Of a stretch of 64,000 nt of DNA, positions 1 to 8,502 are shown in pieces (within the stretch, counting starts at the first letter, position 1; the number at the start of each line of letters is the position of its first letter). Origin of the DNA: Bradyrhizobium iriomotense (GTDB lineage Bacteria > Pseudomonadota > Alphaproteobacteria > Rhizobiales > Xanthobacteraceae); the NCBI RefSeq assembly GCF_018130765.1, contig NZ_JAFCJZ010000031.1, positions 1 to 64,000 on the forward strand, written 5' to 3'. A program made the translations under genes and the position numbers. The notes beneath the pieces are model-generated. The model was given only the letters and a program-made list of their open reading frames with translations. It had not been told where the DNA came from and searched no databases.

Positions 1-227
1 ACGCGCGCCCAGGTCGGCTCCGTCATGGTCAGCCAACGGCGATACGCCTCGAGCCGCCACTGGAGCATCCAGGCGGGCTCATTCTTTTTCTGTGAGATGA
101 ATTTTACGATCTCTTCCGACAGCCCCTTGGGGGCCTTCTCGGAGTCGATCAGGGTCTCAAACCCATAACGATACTGGTCGACGTCGATGCCGCGGACCCG
201 TTCGATGGTTTCCTGAACCGCCGCCAT
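1..227 (-). CDS. sufB: SufB, Fe-S cluster assembly scaffold (N-terminal part, cut by window edge)
   Basis: SufB is the scaffold subunit of the cytoplasmic SufBCD complex that assembles Fe-S clusters with the desulfurase SufS. Only the first 75 codons lie in the window; the gene continues past base 1. The protein starts MAAVQETIERVRGIDVDQY and carries the family's conserved N-terminal stretch around KFISQKKNEPAWMLQWRLEA. The ATG is at 227 with no strong Shine-Dalgarno. It follows the ferredoxin gene on the same strand, with a 206-bp gap. A NifA-type palindrome 224-239 bp upstream and the nifA linkage suggest that this Suf system serves nitrogenase maturation, which is an inference. Family assignment is confident despite truncation. 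Confidence 0.93.
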   Translation of the reverse strand, partial: MAAVQETIERVRGIDVDQYRYGFETLIDSEKAPKGLSEEIVKFISQKKNEPAWMLQWRLEAYRRWLTMTEPTWAR

Positions 228-433
228 CTATCGCACCGTCCGCGAGGAGACATGTCCGACCGCGTCAATCATGGGCCGCCTGCGCGCCTGGTTCGCAGCC
301 CGCGCAATCACCAGAGTGACATGCCGGTCGGGGCTCACCATCAACCGGCCGATCTGCGCGACACAGCGGCGGATACCCGTGCCCAAGTTCAAAATCCAGA
401 GTACTGGCCTCGACCGCGTCATCGACCTGCCCC

Positions 434-628
434 TCAGGCCGGAACGCAGGTGTCTGGCACCGGACACACGACCGCGCATTGCGCCGTGTCGAAATGCCCT
501 TCGCACTCCGTGCACTTCTTCGGATCGATCACGTACATGTCGCGCTTGAGGCTGATCGCGGCGTTCGGGCACTCGAACTCACATGCTCCGCAAACCGTGC
601 ATTGCGAGGCGACAATCTTGTAGGACAT
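434..628 (-). CDS. fdxN: FdxN-type 2[4Fe-4S] ferredoxin
   Basis: This is a small cytoplasmic electron carrier of 64 residues. It shows two [4Fe-4S] motifs: C10-x2-C13-x2-C16-x3-C20-P, and C39-x2-C42-x8-C51-x3-C55-P. The eight-residue spacing in the second motif is typical of nif-linked FdxN/FrxA ferredoxins, which feed electrons to nitrogenase or NifB. The ATG at 628 was chosen because AAGGAG (638-643) sits 9 nt upstream; the frame stays open further upstream without such support. It lies between nifA and sufB on the same strand. An activator palindrome (752-767) and a near-consensus -24/-12 element (672-687) precede it, so NifA-sigma-54 control is likely. Confidence 0.92.
   Translation of the reverse strand: MSYKIVASQCTVCGACEFECPNAAISLKRDMYVIDPKKCTECEGHFDTAQCAVVCPVPDTCVPA
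451..466. promoter_or_regulatory. NifA upstream activator sequence (UAS), candidate for sufB
   Basis: The sequence reads TGT-CTGGCACCGG-ACA, an exact TGT-N10-ACA NifA site. It lies inside the 3' end of the ferredoxin gene, 224-239 bp upstream of the sufB ATG. I found no convincing -24/-12 element between it and sufB, so its target is uncertain. Confidence 0.5.
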
Positions 629-671
629 GTGTTCCGACTCCTTGAGCAGACGATGTCGTCGGACATCTCCT

Positions 672-687
672 TTCAAGCGTCGTGCCA
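672..687 (-). promoter_or_regulatory. sigma-54 -24/-12 promoter for the ferredoxin gene
   Basis: On the minus strand this reads TGGCACGACGCTTGAA. The -24 box (TGGCACG) and the TTG of the -12 box match consensus; the final invariant C of GC is an A. The predicted start near 661 would leave a leader of about 33 nt before the ferredoxin ATG. The upstream TGT-N10-ACA at about -98 supports the call; the -12 mismatch weakens it. Confidence 0.6.
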
Positions 688-751
688 ACCGGGAAACGTC
701 GGAAATTCAACGGCTATTTGCCCAAGGCGGCTTGTCGTGACCCCAACAGCA

Positions 752-767
752 TGTCGCATCTGCGACA
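752..767. promoter_or_regulatory. NifA upstream activator sequence for the ferredoxin gene
   Basis: The sequence reads TGT-CGCATCTGCG-ACA, an exact TGT-N10-ACA palindrome whose spacer is itself nearly symmetric. It sits in the gap between the nifA stop and the ferredoxin, about 98 bp upstream of the predicted sigma-54 start, a usual UAS distance. Confidence 0.75.
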
Positions 768-774
768 GCCGCCG

Positions 775-2505
<1,731 letters not shown>

Positions 2506-2760
2506 GACGGAATCTCCGTTGCCTGTTACATCCTCCCCGCAGCCTTCTTTGGAATTTGTCTTATTCTCATTCATGTCGTGTCGGGAGTCGCGCTCAACTT
2601 GTCGGCAACGCTGCAAAAAGATTCCATCACATATGCACGCTTTGTCATCCGACCCGCGGAATTTACCGTCGGAATGCGCGACACGCCCGAAAGCGCGATC
2701 TCCGCATTGATCCAGCGCAAATCGGCGACGTTTCTTTGGTGGCTAGCGACGGCCATGTAA

Positions 2761-3600
2761 TCACACGTGTTGCCCGCCGTTGATCGGTACTTCCGCACCT
2801 GTGACGTAGCTGGCCGCGTCGGAGCACAGGAAGAAGATCACCTTTGCGACCTCGTCCGGCGTGCCGACCCGGTGCAGCGGGATGATCGGTGCCAGCTGGG
2901 CTTCAGTCTCCGGCGACAGAATGTCTGTCTTGATCTCGCCGGGAGCGATTGCGTTGACGCGAATCCCGAACGGCGCGTAATCGTGCGCCATCTCGCGGGT
3001 CAGGCACGCAAGGGCTGCCTTCGACGTCGCATAGGCCGTGCCGGCAAAGGGGTGCACCCGGGAACCGACGATCGAGGTGACGTTAACGATCGAACCGGAT
3101 GCCAGCTTCAGTTCGTCGACCAGGCCCTGAGCGAACAGGATCGGCGCGAGCAGGTTGACGTGGAACACGCTCATCCAGGTCTCGACCGGCGTCGTCAGCG
3201 AGTTCAACCGGCTGCCGTCGACGGCCTTGGGCGAAATACCTGCGTTGTTGATCAGCGCATGCAGCGGCCGGCCGTCGAGCCGCTCCTTGATCTCGGCGAC
3301 CGCGCGCGGCAACGCGCGATGATCGCTCAATTCAACCTGCACATGGTTGTCCGTCCCCGAATCCCACGGGCATCGATCACCATCAAATGGTTGCCGGGAA
3401 CAGGTGATGATCCGCCAGCCGGCTTCGGAAAACAGCTTTCCCGTCGCGTGACCGATACCCCGCGACGCACCGGTCAATACGAGCGTTTTCTGCGCGCCGT
3501 GTTGCGCGCGCGCCTTGTCGCCGTGAAACGGGCACAGCGCGACATCGGGTGCCGACGTGTCGCCCCGTGCGCCGTCGAGGTCCAGCAGATCGAGCGTCAC
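2761..3600 (-). CDS. fixR: FixR, short-chain dehydrogenase-like protein of the fixR-nifA operon
   Basis: FixR is an SDR-fold protein cotranscribed with nifA in Bradyrhizobium; its reaction is unknown and it is not strictly needed for fixation there. The 279 residues show the NAD(P)-binding motif TGASRGIG, NNAG, a catalytic Tyr-x3-Lys (YATSK) and a C-terminal cofactor-side motif (GAEVPINGG). The GTG at 3600 was chosen because GAGGAG (3607-3612) sits 6 nt upstream and the length fits FixR (about 278 residues from memory). The 255-bp gap to the nifA ATG shows no obvious second promoter. Upstream lie a -24/-12 element, a NifA palindrome and a RegR-like box. Confidence 0.93.
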   Translation of the reverse strand: MTLDLLDLDGARGDTSAPDVALCPFHGDKARAQHGAQKTLVLTGASRGIGHATGKLFSEAGWRIITCSRQPFDGDRCPWDSGTDNHVQVELSDHRALPRAVAEIKERLDGRPLHALINNAGISPKAVDGSRLNSLTTPVETWMSVFHVNLLAPILFAQGLVDELKLASGSIVNVTSIVGSRVHPFAGTAYATSKAALACLTREMAHDYAPFGIRVNAIAPGEIKTDILSPETEAQLAPIIPLHRVGTPDEVAKVIFFLCSDAASYVTGAEVPINGGQHV

Positions 3601-3656
3601 GCAAAGCTCCTCACCGCGCCCCGGCGGGCGCCGCACGATGACAACAGGAGCAACTT

Positions 3657-3672
3657 TGCAGGATTTGGGCCA
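3657..3672 (-). promoter_or_regulatory. sigma-54 -24/-12 promoter of fixR-nifA
   Basis: On the minus strand it reads TGGCCCAAATCCTGCA. It has the invariant GG-N10-GC spacing and ends in GCA. The predicted start is near 3646, about 46 nt before the fixR GTG. This matches the known autoactivated P1 promoter of Bradyrhizobium fixR-nifA in type and place. Confidence 0.85.
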
Positions 3673-3701
3673 CGCTTTGCCGGCTAATCACCACAGTTTT
3701 T

Positions 3702-3716
3702 GCGACCGGATGTCAG
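3702..3716 (-). promoter_or_regulatory. RegR-like binding site upstream of fixR
   Basis: On the minus strand it reads CTGACATCCGGTCGC. It matches the RegR box I recall from Bradyrhizobium (GNGRCRTTNNGNCGC) except at two positions. In Bradyrhizobium, RegR binds upstream of fixR-nifA near -68; this site lies at about -56 to -70 from the predicted start. It overlaps the NifA palindrome. The assignment rests on recalled consensus. Confidence 0.5.
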
Positions 3717-3726
3717 CTTCGCGACA
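3711..3726. promoter_or_regulatory. NifA upstream activator sequence between divergent sigma-54 promoters
   Basis: The sequence reads TGT-CAGCTTCGCG-ACA, an exact TGT-N10-ACA site. It is centred about 72 bp upstream of the predicted fixR start and about 152 bp upstream of the predicted start of the divergent plus-strand gene, so it could serve either or both. Confidence 0.7.
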
Positions 3727-3844
3727 CGTTGAAAGATTTGCAACAGGGACGCGTAGAGTTTCGGACCAAACACGACCGTCCCGGTGCGCTCCTTCTTCCT
3801 GAAGGTTGATCAGCAGTTGAGAGCCGTTTTTCAATCGTTCCAAA

Positions 3845-3860
3845 TGGCCCGGCTCTTGCT
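3845..3860 (+). promoter_or_regulatory. sigma-54 -24/-12 promoter for the YqeB-like/Bfd-like pair
   Basis: It reads TGGCCCGGCTCTTGCT, with GG-N10-GC spacing, TTGC and a trailing T: one mismatch to TGGCAC-N5-TTGCW. The predicted start near 3871 leaves a leader of about 54 nt before the ATG at 3925. The 3601-3924 stretch without genes holds this promoter, the opposing fixR promoter, the RegR-like box and one NifA palindrome. Confidence 0.75.
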
Positions 3861-3924
3861 CTTCCCGTTTCAACGTTCATTCGCGCCCTGTCTTGCTGCA
3901 CTTTTCCTGCAAACGTGGTTTCAA

Positions 3925-4761
3925 ATGCCCCAGCCGAACGACCAACGACTCTTTGCTGTTATCCTCGGCACCAATGAGATCGCTTCCGCGATCGGCATCC
4001 AGCTCATGCGCGCAGGATATTGTGTGGTCCTGTCTCACGATCCGGACCCGCCGGTGATCCGCCGCAAGATGGCCTTCCACGACGCCCTCTTCACCGACAC
4101 CGCTCAACTTGAGGACATCGTTGCCGAACGCGTGGACGACGGCATGCAGGTCTACCAGGCCCTGCGCCGGCCGGCGCGAATCCTGGTCACCTGGCTCGGT
4201 CTGCTCGACCTGCTTCCCGTCCGCCACATTGACCTCCTCATCGATGCACGTCTTCAGAAGCGTCGGATCACGCCCGACCTCAGGCGGCTCGCCCGGCTGA
4301 CCATTGGGCTCGGCCCCGGATTCTCGTCACACTTCAATTGCGATGTCGCGGTGGAGACCCGCCCCGGCAGGATCGGGCTTGTAGGCGAGCGGCGCTGGAC
4401 CGACGCCGCCGACGGCGTCGCAAGCACGCTCGGTGATGTCGGCGCGGAACGCTTCGTCTACTCGCAATTCGCGGGCCGTTGGCACACACCGATCGAGATC
4501 GGCACCCGCGTCTACAAGGATCTCGTGCTTGGCCATCTCTCCGGCATTCCGGTGCTCGCGCCGCGTGACGGGGTTCTGCGCGGCATCGCCCGCGACGGCA
4601 GCGAAATTCCGGTCGGCGTCAAACTACTGGAGATCGACCCGCGCGGGCGCGATGCCCAGTGGACCGGAACGGACGGCCGCGGGCGCACCATCGCCCACGC
4701 GACAACAGCCGCCGTCAGGCTCCACGCCGGCCGACGGATCTCACAATGGAATCCGGCATGA
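3925..4761 (+). CDS. YqeB/XdhC-related molybdenum hydroxylase accessory protein
   Basis: The 278-residue protein has an N-terminal Rossmann-like segment (VILGTNEIASAIG) and a central GLGPGFSSHFNCDVAVETRPG-type motif. This motif resembles the YqeB (EF2563) family linked to maturation of molybdenum hydroxylases. The exact role is unknown. The ATG at 3925 was chosen because a longer in-frame start at 3784 would lie upstream of the sigma-54 promoter at 3845-3860; the ribosome site is weak. It overlaps the next gene by ATGA. A molybdenum hydroxylase operon lies 4.7 kb away, but the promoter suggests NifA control. A nitrogenase-related molybdenum role is an inference. Confidence 0.72.
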   Translation: MPQPNDQRLFAVILGTNEIASAIGIQLMRAGYCVVLSHDPDPPVIRRKMAFHDALFTDTAQLEDIVAERVDDGMQVYQALRRPARILVTWLGLLDLLPVRHIDLLIDARLQKRRITPDLRRLARLTIGLGPGFSSHFNCDVAVETRPGRIGLVGERRWTDAADGVASTLGDVGAERFVYSQFAGRWHTPIEIGTRVYKDLVLGHLSGIPVLAPRDGVLRGIARDGSEIPVGVKLLEIDPRGRDAQWTGTDGRGRTIAHATTAAVRLHAGRRISQWNPA

Positions 4762-5000
4762 TCGTCTGTTCCTGCAACGTCATCAGCGATCACGACATCA
4801 GGGGTGTGGCATCGACCGACGGCGAGCTTTGCTCGGCTGCACAGGTCTACGGCTGCCTCGGCTGCACCGTCCGGTGCGGACTATGCTCCCATTCCGTAAA
4901 GCGGATTCTCGAGGAGCGGCCGGCTCGTCGCGCGCGATATTCGGAGGACCTCGAAGTCATCGCGGTTCGCACCGGGCAGGGTTTGGAACGAGTGGAGTGA
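4758..5000 (+). CDS. Bfd-like [2Fe-2S] protein
   Basis: The 80-residue protein begins MIVCSCNVISDHDIRG, the Cys-x-Cys start of bacterioferritin-associated ferredoxins, and has a second cluster-binding Cys-x2-Cys (RCGLC). Extra cysteines (GCLGC) lie between. Bfd proteins carry electrons or release iron from bacterioferritin. The ATG at 4758 overlaps the TGA of the preceding gene (ATGA), indicating translational coupling; an ATG at 4746 is also in frame. It shares the sigma-54 promoter upstream, so it may supply electrons or iron under nitrogen-fixing conditions, which is an inference. Confidence 0.82.
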   Translation: MIVCSCNVISDHDIRGVASTDGELCSAAQVYGCLGCTVRCGLCSHSVKRILEERPARRARYSEDLEVIAVRTGQGLERVE

Positions 5001-5090
5001 AGATGGTAGAGACGATGGAAAAGGCGCCCATCAATCCGGCCACGTGACATCCGACGACAAAGCGTCTAACGTGACCGGTCGCGCTCTCAA

Positions 5091-5828
5091 TCACGCGACG
5101 CTGCCAAGATAGAGCCGCTTGACGATATCGTTGCCCCTCAACTCGTCGACCGAAGCGGCCGCCACGACGATTTCACCATGCACAATGATATAGCCGCGGC
5201 TCGCGATCCGGATCGCTTGATTGAAGTTCTGCTCCGCCATCAGCACGGTCAGACCGAGGTTCTGATTGAGCTCGCCGATCTTGGTGATGGTCTGCGAGAC
5301 CAGTAGCGGCGAGAGTCCCACCGAAGGTTCGTCAACCAACAACAAGCGTGGCGACGACATCAGGGCACGCGCAATCGCCAGCATCTGCTGTTGTCCGCCC
5401 GACATCGTGCCCGCGAGCTGCGCCTGCCGCTCCTTGAGGACGGGAAATGCTTCGAAAGCGACCGCAAGATTACGGTCGATACTGCGCCGGGCTGCCTTAC
5501 GGAACGCGCCGAGCATCAGGTTCTCGAGCACGGTCAGCCGTGGGAACAAACGACGCCCCTCTGGAACCATCGCTACGCCGAGCTCGACGATGTCTTCGGT
5601 CGACAGACGGGACAAATCGTGCGCCGTTCCGTCGATCGTCAGCGATATGGCGCCACGTTGCGGCCGCACCAGGCCCGCGATGCACTTCATCATCGTGCTC
5701 TTGCCGTTGCCGTTGGTGCCGAGCAAGGCAACGGTCTCGCCGGCCTCGACATGGAGCGAAACGCCGCGCAACGCCTTCACGGCGCCGTAACCCGCATCAA
5801 GATCATTGATGGCAAGGCTAAGTGCCAA
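5091..5828 (-). CDS. livF: LivF-type ATPase of branched-chain-type ABC importer (system 1)
   Basis: This is one of two ATPases driving an importer of the branched-chain amino acid/amide family (HAAT). The 245 residues show Walker A (GTNGNGKST), signature MSGGQQQ, Walker B (LLLVDEPSVGL) and the switch region (AEQN). It overlaps livG by 11 nt and is the last gene of the eight-gene operon starting with coxM at 13608. The substrate is probably not leucine, given the linked molybdenum hydroxylase. Confidence 0.93.
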   Translation of the reverse strand: MALSLAINDLDAGYGAVKALRGVSLHVEAGETVALLGTNGNGKSTMMKCIAGLVRPQRGAISLTIDGTAHDLSRLSTEDIVELGVAMVPEGRRLFPRLTVLENLMLGAFRKAARRSIDRNLAVAFEAFPVLKERQAQLAGTMSGGQQQMLAIARALMSSPRLLLVDEPSVGLSPLLVSQTITKIGELNQNLGLTVLMAEQNFNQAIRIASRGYIIVHGEIVVAAASVDELRGNDIVKRLYLGSVA

Positions 5829-6558
5829 GGTAAGCCTCCTGCACGCGCTGGTTTGCCATGACTTCGGATGGCGTGCCTATCGCGATGATCCGTCCGGCGT
5901 CAAGACACATGACGCGTTCGGAGAAGCGCATCACGGCCTGCATGATATGCTCGATCATGATGATGGTGATGTCCCGGCTTGCGAGGCTCAACAGCAGATC
6001 AAGCACTTCGTCGACTTCCGAGGTGGAAAGGCCTGCCATGGCCTCGTCCGAAATCAGGAGCTTCGGATGCGTCGCCATTGCACGCGCAAGTTCCATTTTG
6101 CGCAATTCCACCTGACTAAGCTGCGTGGCCGAGACGTTGGCCTTCGAGCCAAGGCCCATTTGATCGAGGATCGACATCATGGTGTCTCGCCGCTGCGCCA
6201 CCGAGACGTGCTCGTGCGCGGCGAAATCGAGTGCGACCATGAGATTTTCGGCGACCGTCATGCTCCTGAACGGTCGCGGAATCTGAAAGCTGCGAGCGAT
6301 GCCGCGGCGGGTACGCAAATGCGGCTGCAACAGCGTGATGTCCTCATCGCGAAACAGGATGGTGCCGGGTTCGGTGCGGAACGCACCGGAAATGCAGTTG
6401 ATCAGCGTGGTCTTGCCCGAGCCGTTCGGACCGATCAGGCCGAACCGTTCGCCGGGCCGAATGTCGACGCTGACATCGCGGAGCGCCGTGAACCCGCCGA
6501 AGCGCTTGGTGAGCGACGAAATCCGCAGCAGGGGCGACTGGGCGCCGGAGAGCGTCAT
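5818..6558 (-). CDS. livG: LivG-type ATPase of branched-chain-type ABC importer (system 1)
   Basis: The 246-residue ATPase has Walker A (GPNGSGKTT), Walker B (LLISDEAMAGL) and switch His (IMIEH). The ABC signature position reads LSQVELRKMELARA rather than the usual LSGGQQ form. That loss of LSGG is unusual, and the partner LivF has an intact signature, so ATP hydrolysis may be asymmetric. It overlaps livM by 4 nt (6555-6558) and livF by 11 nt. Confidence 0.92.
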   Translation of the reverse strand: MTLSGAQSPLLRISSLTKRFGGFTALRDVSVDIRPGERFGLIGPNGSGKTTLINCISGAFRTEPGTILFRDEDITLLQPHLRTRRGIARSFQIPRPFRSMTVAENLMVALDFAAHEHVSVAQRRDTMMSILDQMGLGSKANVSATQLSQVELRKMELARAMATHPKLLISDEAMAGLSTSEVDEVLDLLLSLASRDITIIMIEHIMQAVMRFSERVMCLDAGRIIAIGTPSEVMANQRVQEAYLGT

Positions 6559-7514
6559 ACCTCACCCTCCTTGCGGCCATCGCGCAGCTTGCGGATCAGG
6601 CCGATGATGCCCTCCGGGGCGCCCACCACAAACAGCACCAGCATCAAACCCAGCACCAGCACATTGATCTCCGAGGAGATCGTTACCGTCAGCAATTGCT
6701 GCGTTGTGCCGAGCAGGATCGCGCCGATGATCGGCCCGGACCAATGCGCGGTTCCGCCGATCAGAGACATCGCGAGTGTCGTGACGGAGTAGTTGAGATT
6801 GAACGCGGACGCGGGATCCGCATATTGCAGATACATCGCCGTTGGCGCGCCGACGGCACACATCAGCGCCCCCGAGATCACGCAAGCGAGCAGCTTCAAT
6901 CGCAAGGTCGGCACGCCCGTGCATTCGGCCGCAAGTTCGTCGTCCCTCAGTGCCTGCAGGCCGCGGCCGATCCACGAGTTCTGGATGTAGCGCGAGATCG
7001 CAACCGCCAGAACCACGAGGAGGGCTTGGACGAAGAACAGCATCTGTACATAGTTGTCGAATGGCGCCGTCACCGCCGGCCGTTGGATCTGGATGCCCGC
7101 AGCTCCACCGACGTATCGCCAGTTCGTTATCGTCGTCTCGATGATGATCGTCAGCGCAATCGTCGCGATCGAAAAGAAAATGCCCTGCATGCGAAGCGTC
7201 AGGAGACCGAGCGCAAACCCCATCAGCGCCCCGATCGCGGCGCCAGCCAGGATCTGCAGGGGAAGCGGCGCGCTAAAGGCCTTGACCAGGAATACCGCAG
7301 CATAGACGCCAACGCCGAAAAACGCGCTGGTGCCGAAATTCACATAACCCGCATAACCGCCAAGAATACTCCATGCGACGGCAAGCGCGATGAACTGCAA
7401 GATGACGTAGCCGGCAAAGAATGGATACTGGTTGCCGACGACCTGTGTCATCACAAAGACGGCGACGAGAAAGACGGTCGCCCCGGTCCAGAAAGCAATG
7501 CTGTTGCGCGTCAT
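6555..7514 (-). CDS. livM: LivM-type permease (system 1)
   Basis: This inner-membrane permease of 319 residues has multiple hydrophobic helices. It carries the family motif GGYAGYVNFGTSAFFGVGVYA in its N-terminal half and the ATPase-coupling region around RDDELAAECTGV in the middle. The ATG at 7514 overlaps the livH TGA (ATGA). The same frame stays open upstream through livH, but that is overlap, not coding. Confidence 0.92.
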   Translation of the reverse strand: MTRNSIAFWTGATVFLVAVFVMTQVVGNQYPFFAGYVILQFIALAVAWSILGGYAGYVNFGTSAFFGVGVYAAVFLVKAFSAPLPLQILAGAAIGALMGFALGLLTLRMQGIFFSIATIALTIIIETTITNWRYVGGAAGIQIQRPAVTAPFDNYVQMLFFVQALLVVLAVAISRYIQNSWIGRGLQALRDDELAAECTGVPTLRLKLLACVISGALMCAVGAPTAMYLQYADPASAFNLNYSVTTLAMSLIGGTAHWSGPIIGAILLGTTQQLLTVTISSEINVLVLGLMLVLFVVGAPEGIIGLIRKLRDGRKEGEV

Positions 7515-8392
7515 GATCGCCTGCCAAACAGGCCCTGCGGCCGTACGGCGAGAACGCCGAGCAACATCGCAAAGGAAATCGCCGGCGCCCAGGAGGCGCC
7601 GAACATGGTGAGCACAATCGTCTCGGCGACACCGAGAATGATGGCGGCGACGAGCGTGCCGCCCATGCTGCCGAGCCCCGCCATCACAACGACGCAGAAT
7701 GTGCGCCCAATATAGGCGCGGTCGAGCGTGGGATCGACAGGGGCGACGATGATGAGCAGAGCGCCGGCGATCCCGAGCACAGCGGTGGCGATGCCGAATG
7801 CCCACTGCTTGATCTTGATCGGGTTGGCGCCCATCAACCGTAACGCCTCCTGGTCCTGCGCGACCGCGCGAATGGCACGTCCCATGAAGGTCCGCGACAA
7901 ATACAGCGTGAGCAGGACGGTCAGCGCCGTTGCGACAGCAAAGGCGACCAGGAGCCGGTACGGAATGCGGATATCGCCGAGCCGCCACGCCCTGCCGATA
8001 TAATCGGCGGTGACGGAGCGCTGATCGACGCCGAATTGCAGGATGATCAGCACTTCAATGATGAAGGCAACGCCAAAGAAGAAGGCGATGCCGCGCACGG
8101 CGGCATCGCTGCCTCGCTTCTCGAACGTTTCGTAGTACAGGCGATAGGCCACAAGCCCAAGCAGGAAGAATACCGGCGTGATCAGCAGCCCGGCGAGCAG
8201 CGGATCAACGGCATAATGCTCGTTAAGGAAATACACCGCGTAGGACGCCAGCACCAGGAACGCCGGATGGGCCACATGGGGCACGTCAAGAAGGCCGAAC
8301 GACACGGACAATCCGAGGCTGACCGCGCCGTAGAAGCAGCCAAGCAGCACCCCGATCACGACCGCATCGAGCAGCAGATCAAATGAAAACAA
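7511..8392 (-). CDS. livH: LivH-type permease (system 1)
   Basis: The 293-residue inner-membrane permease starts MFSFDLLLDAVVIG and contains the family motif (GAVSLGLSVSFGLLDVPHVAHP) and the coupling loop (RAIRAVAQDQEALRLMGAN). It pairs with livM through a 4-nt overlap. The 110-bp gap to the binding-protein gene upstream shows no strong terminator. Confidence 0.92.
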   Translation of the reverse strand: MFSFDLLLDAVVIGVLLGCFYGAVSLGLSVSFGLLDVPHVAHPAFLVLASYAVYFLNEHYAVDPLLAGLLITPVFFLLGLVAYRLYYETFEKRGSDAAVRGIAFFFGVAFIIEVLIILQFGVDQRSVTADYIGRAWRLGDIRIPYRLLVAFAVATALTVLLTLYLSRTFMGRAIRAVAQDQEALRLMGANPIKIKQWAFGIATAVLGIAGALLIIVAPVDPTLDRAYIGRTFCVVVMAGLGSMGGTLVAAIILGVAETIVLTMFGASWAPAISFAMLLGVLAVRPQGLFGRRS

Positions 8393-8502
8393 TTGAGGCC
8401 CCCCTTGACCCGCCTTGAGCCCGTTTCTCCGGTCAGCTCGTACAGGGTATCCGGTCCCTTGCCCCGGACGATCTTTCCCGGGCCGCCTTCGCGATATCCG
8501 GT

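Noticed and set aside
320..345. Possible -24/-12 promoter for sufB (GG-N10-GC on the minus strand)
   Set aside because: Only the dinucleotide spacing fits; the -24 and -12 flanks do not resemble TGGCAC or TTGC.
380..405. TTGGGCACGGGTATCCGC on the minus strand as a sigma-54 promoter for sufB
   Set aside because: GG and GC are not separated by ten bases; sigma-54 rarely tolerates this shift.
228..433. Open minus-strand frame in the gap before sufB
   Set aside because: It overlaps the ferredoxin gene in another frame, has no ribosome site and no recognisable domain; it looks like chance in high-GC sequence.
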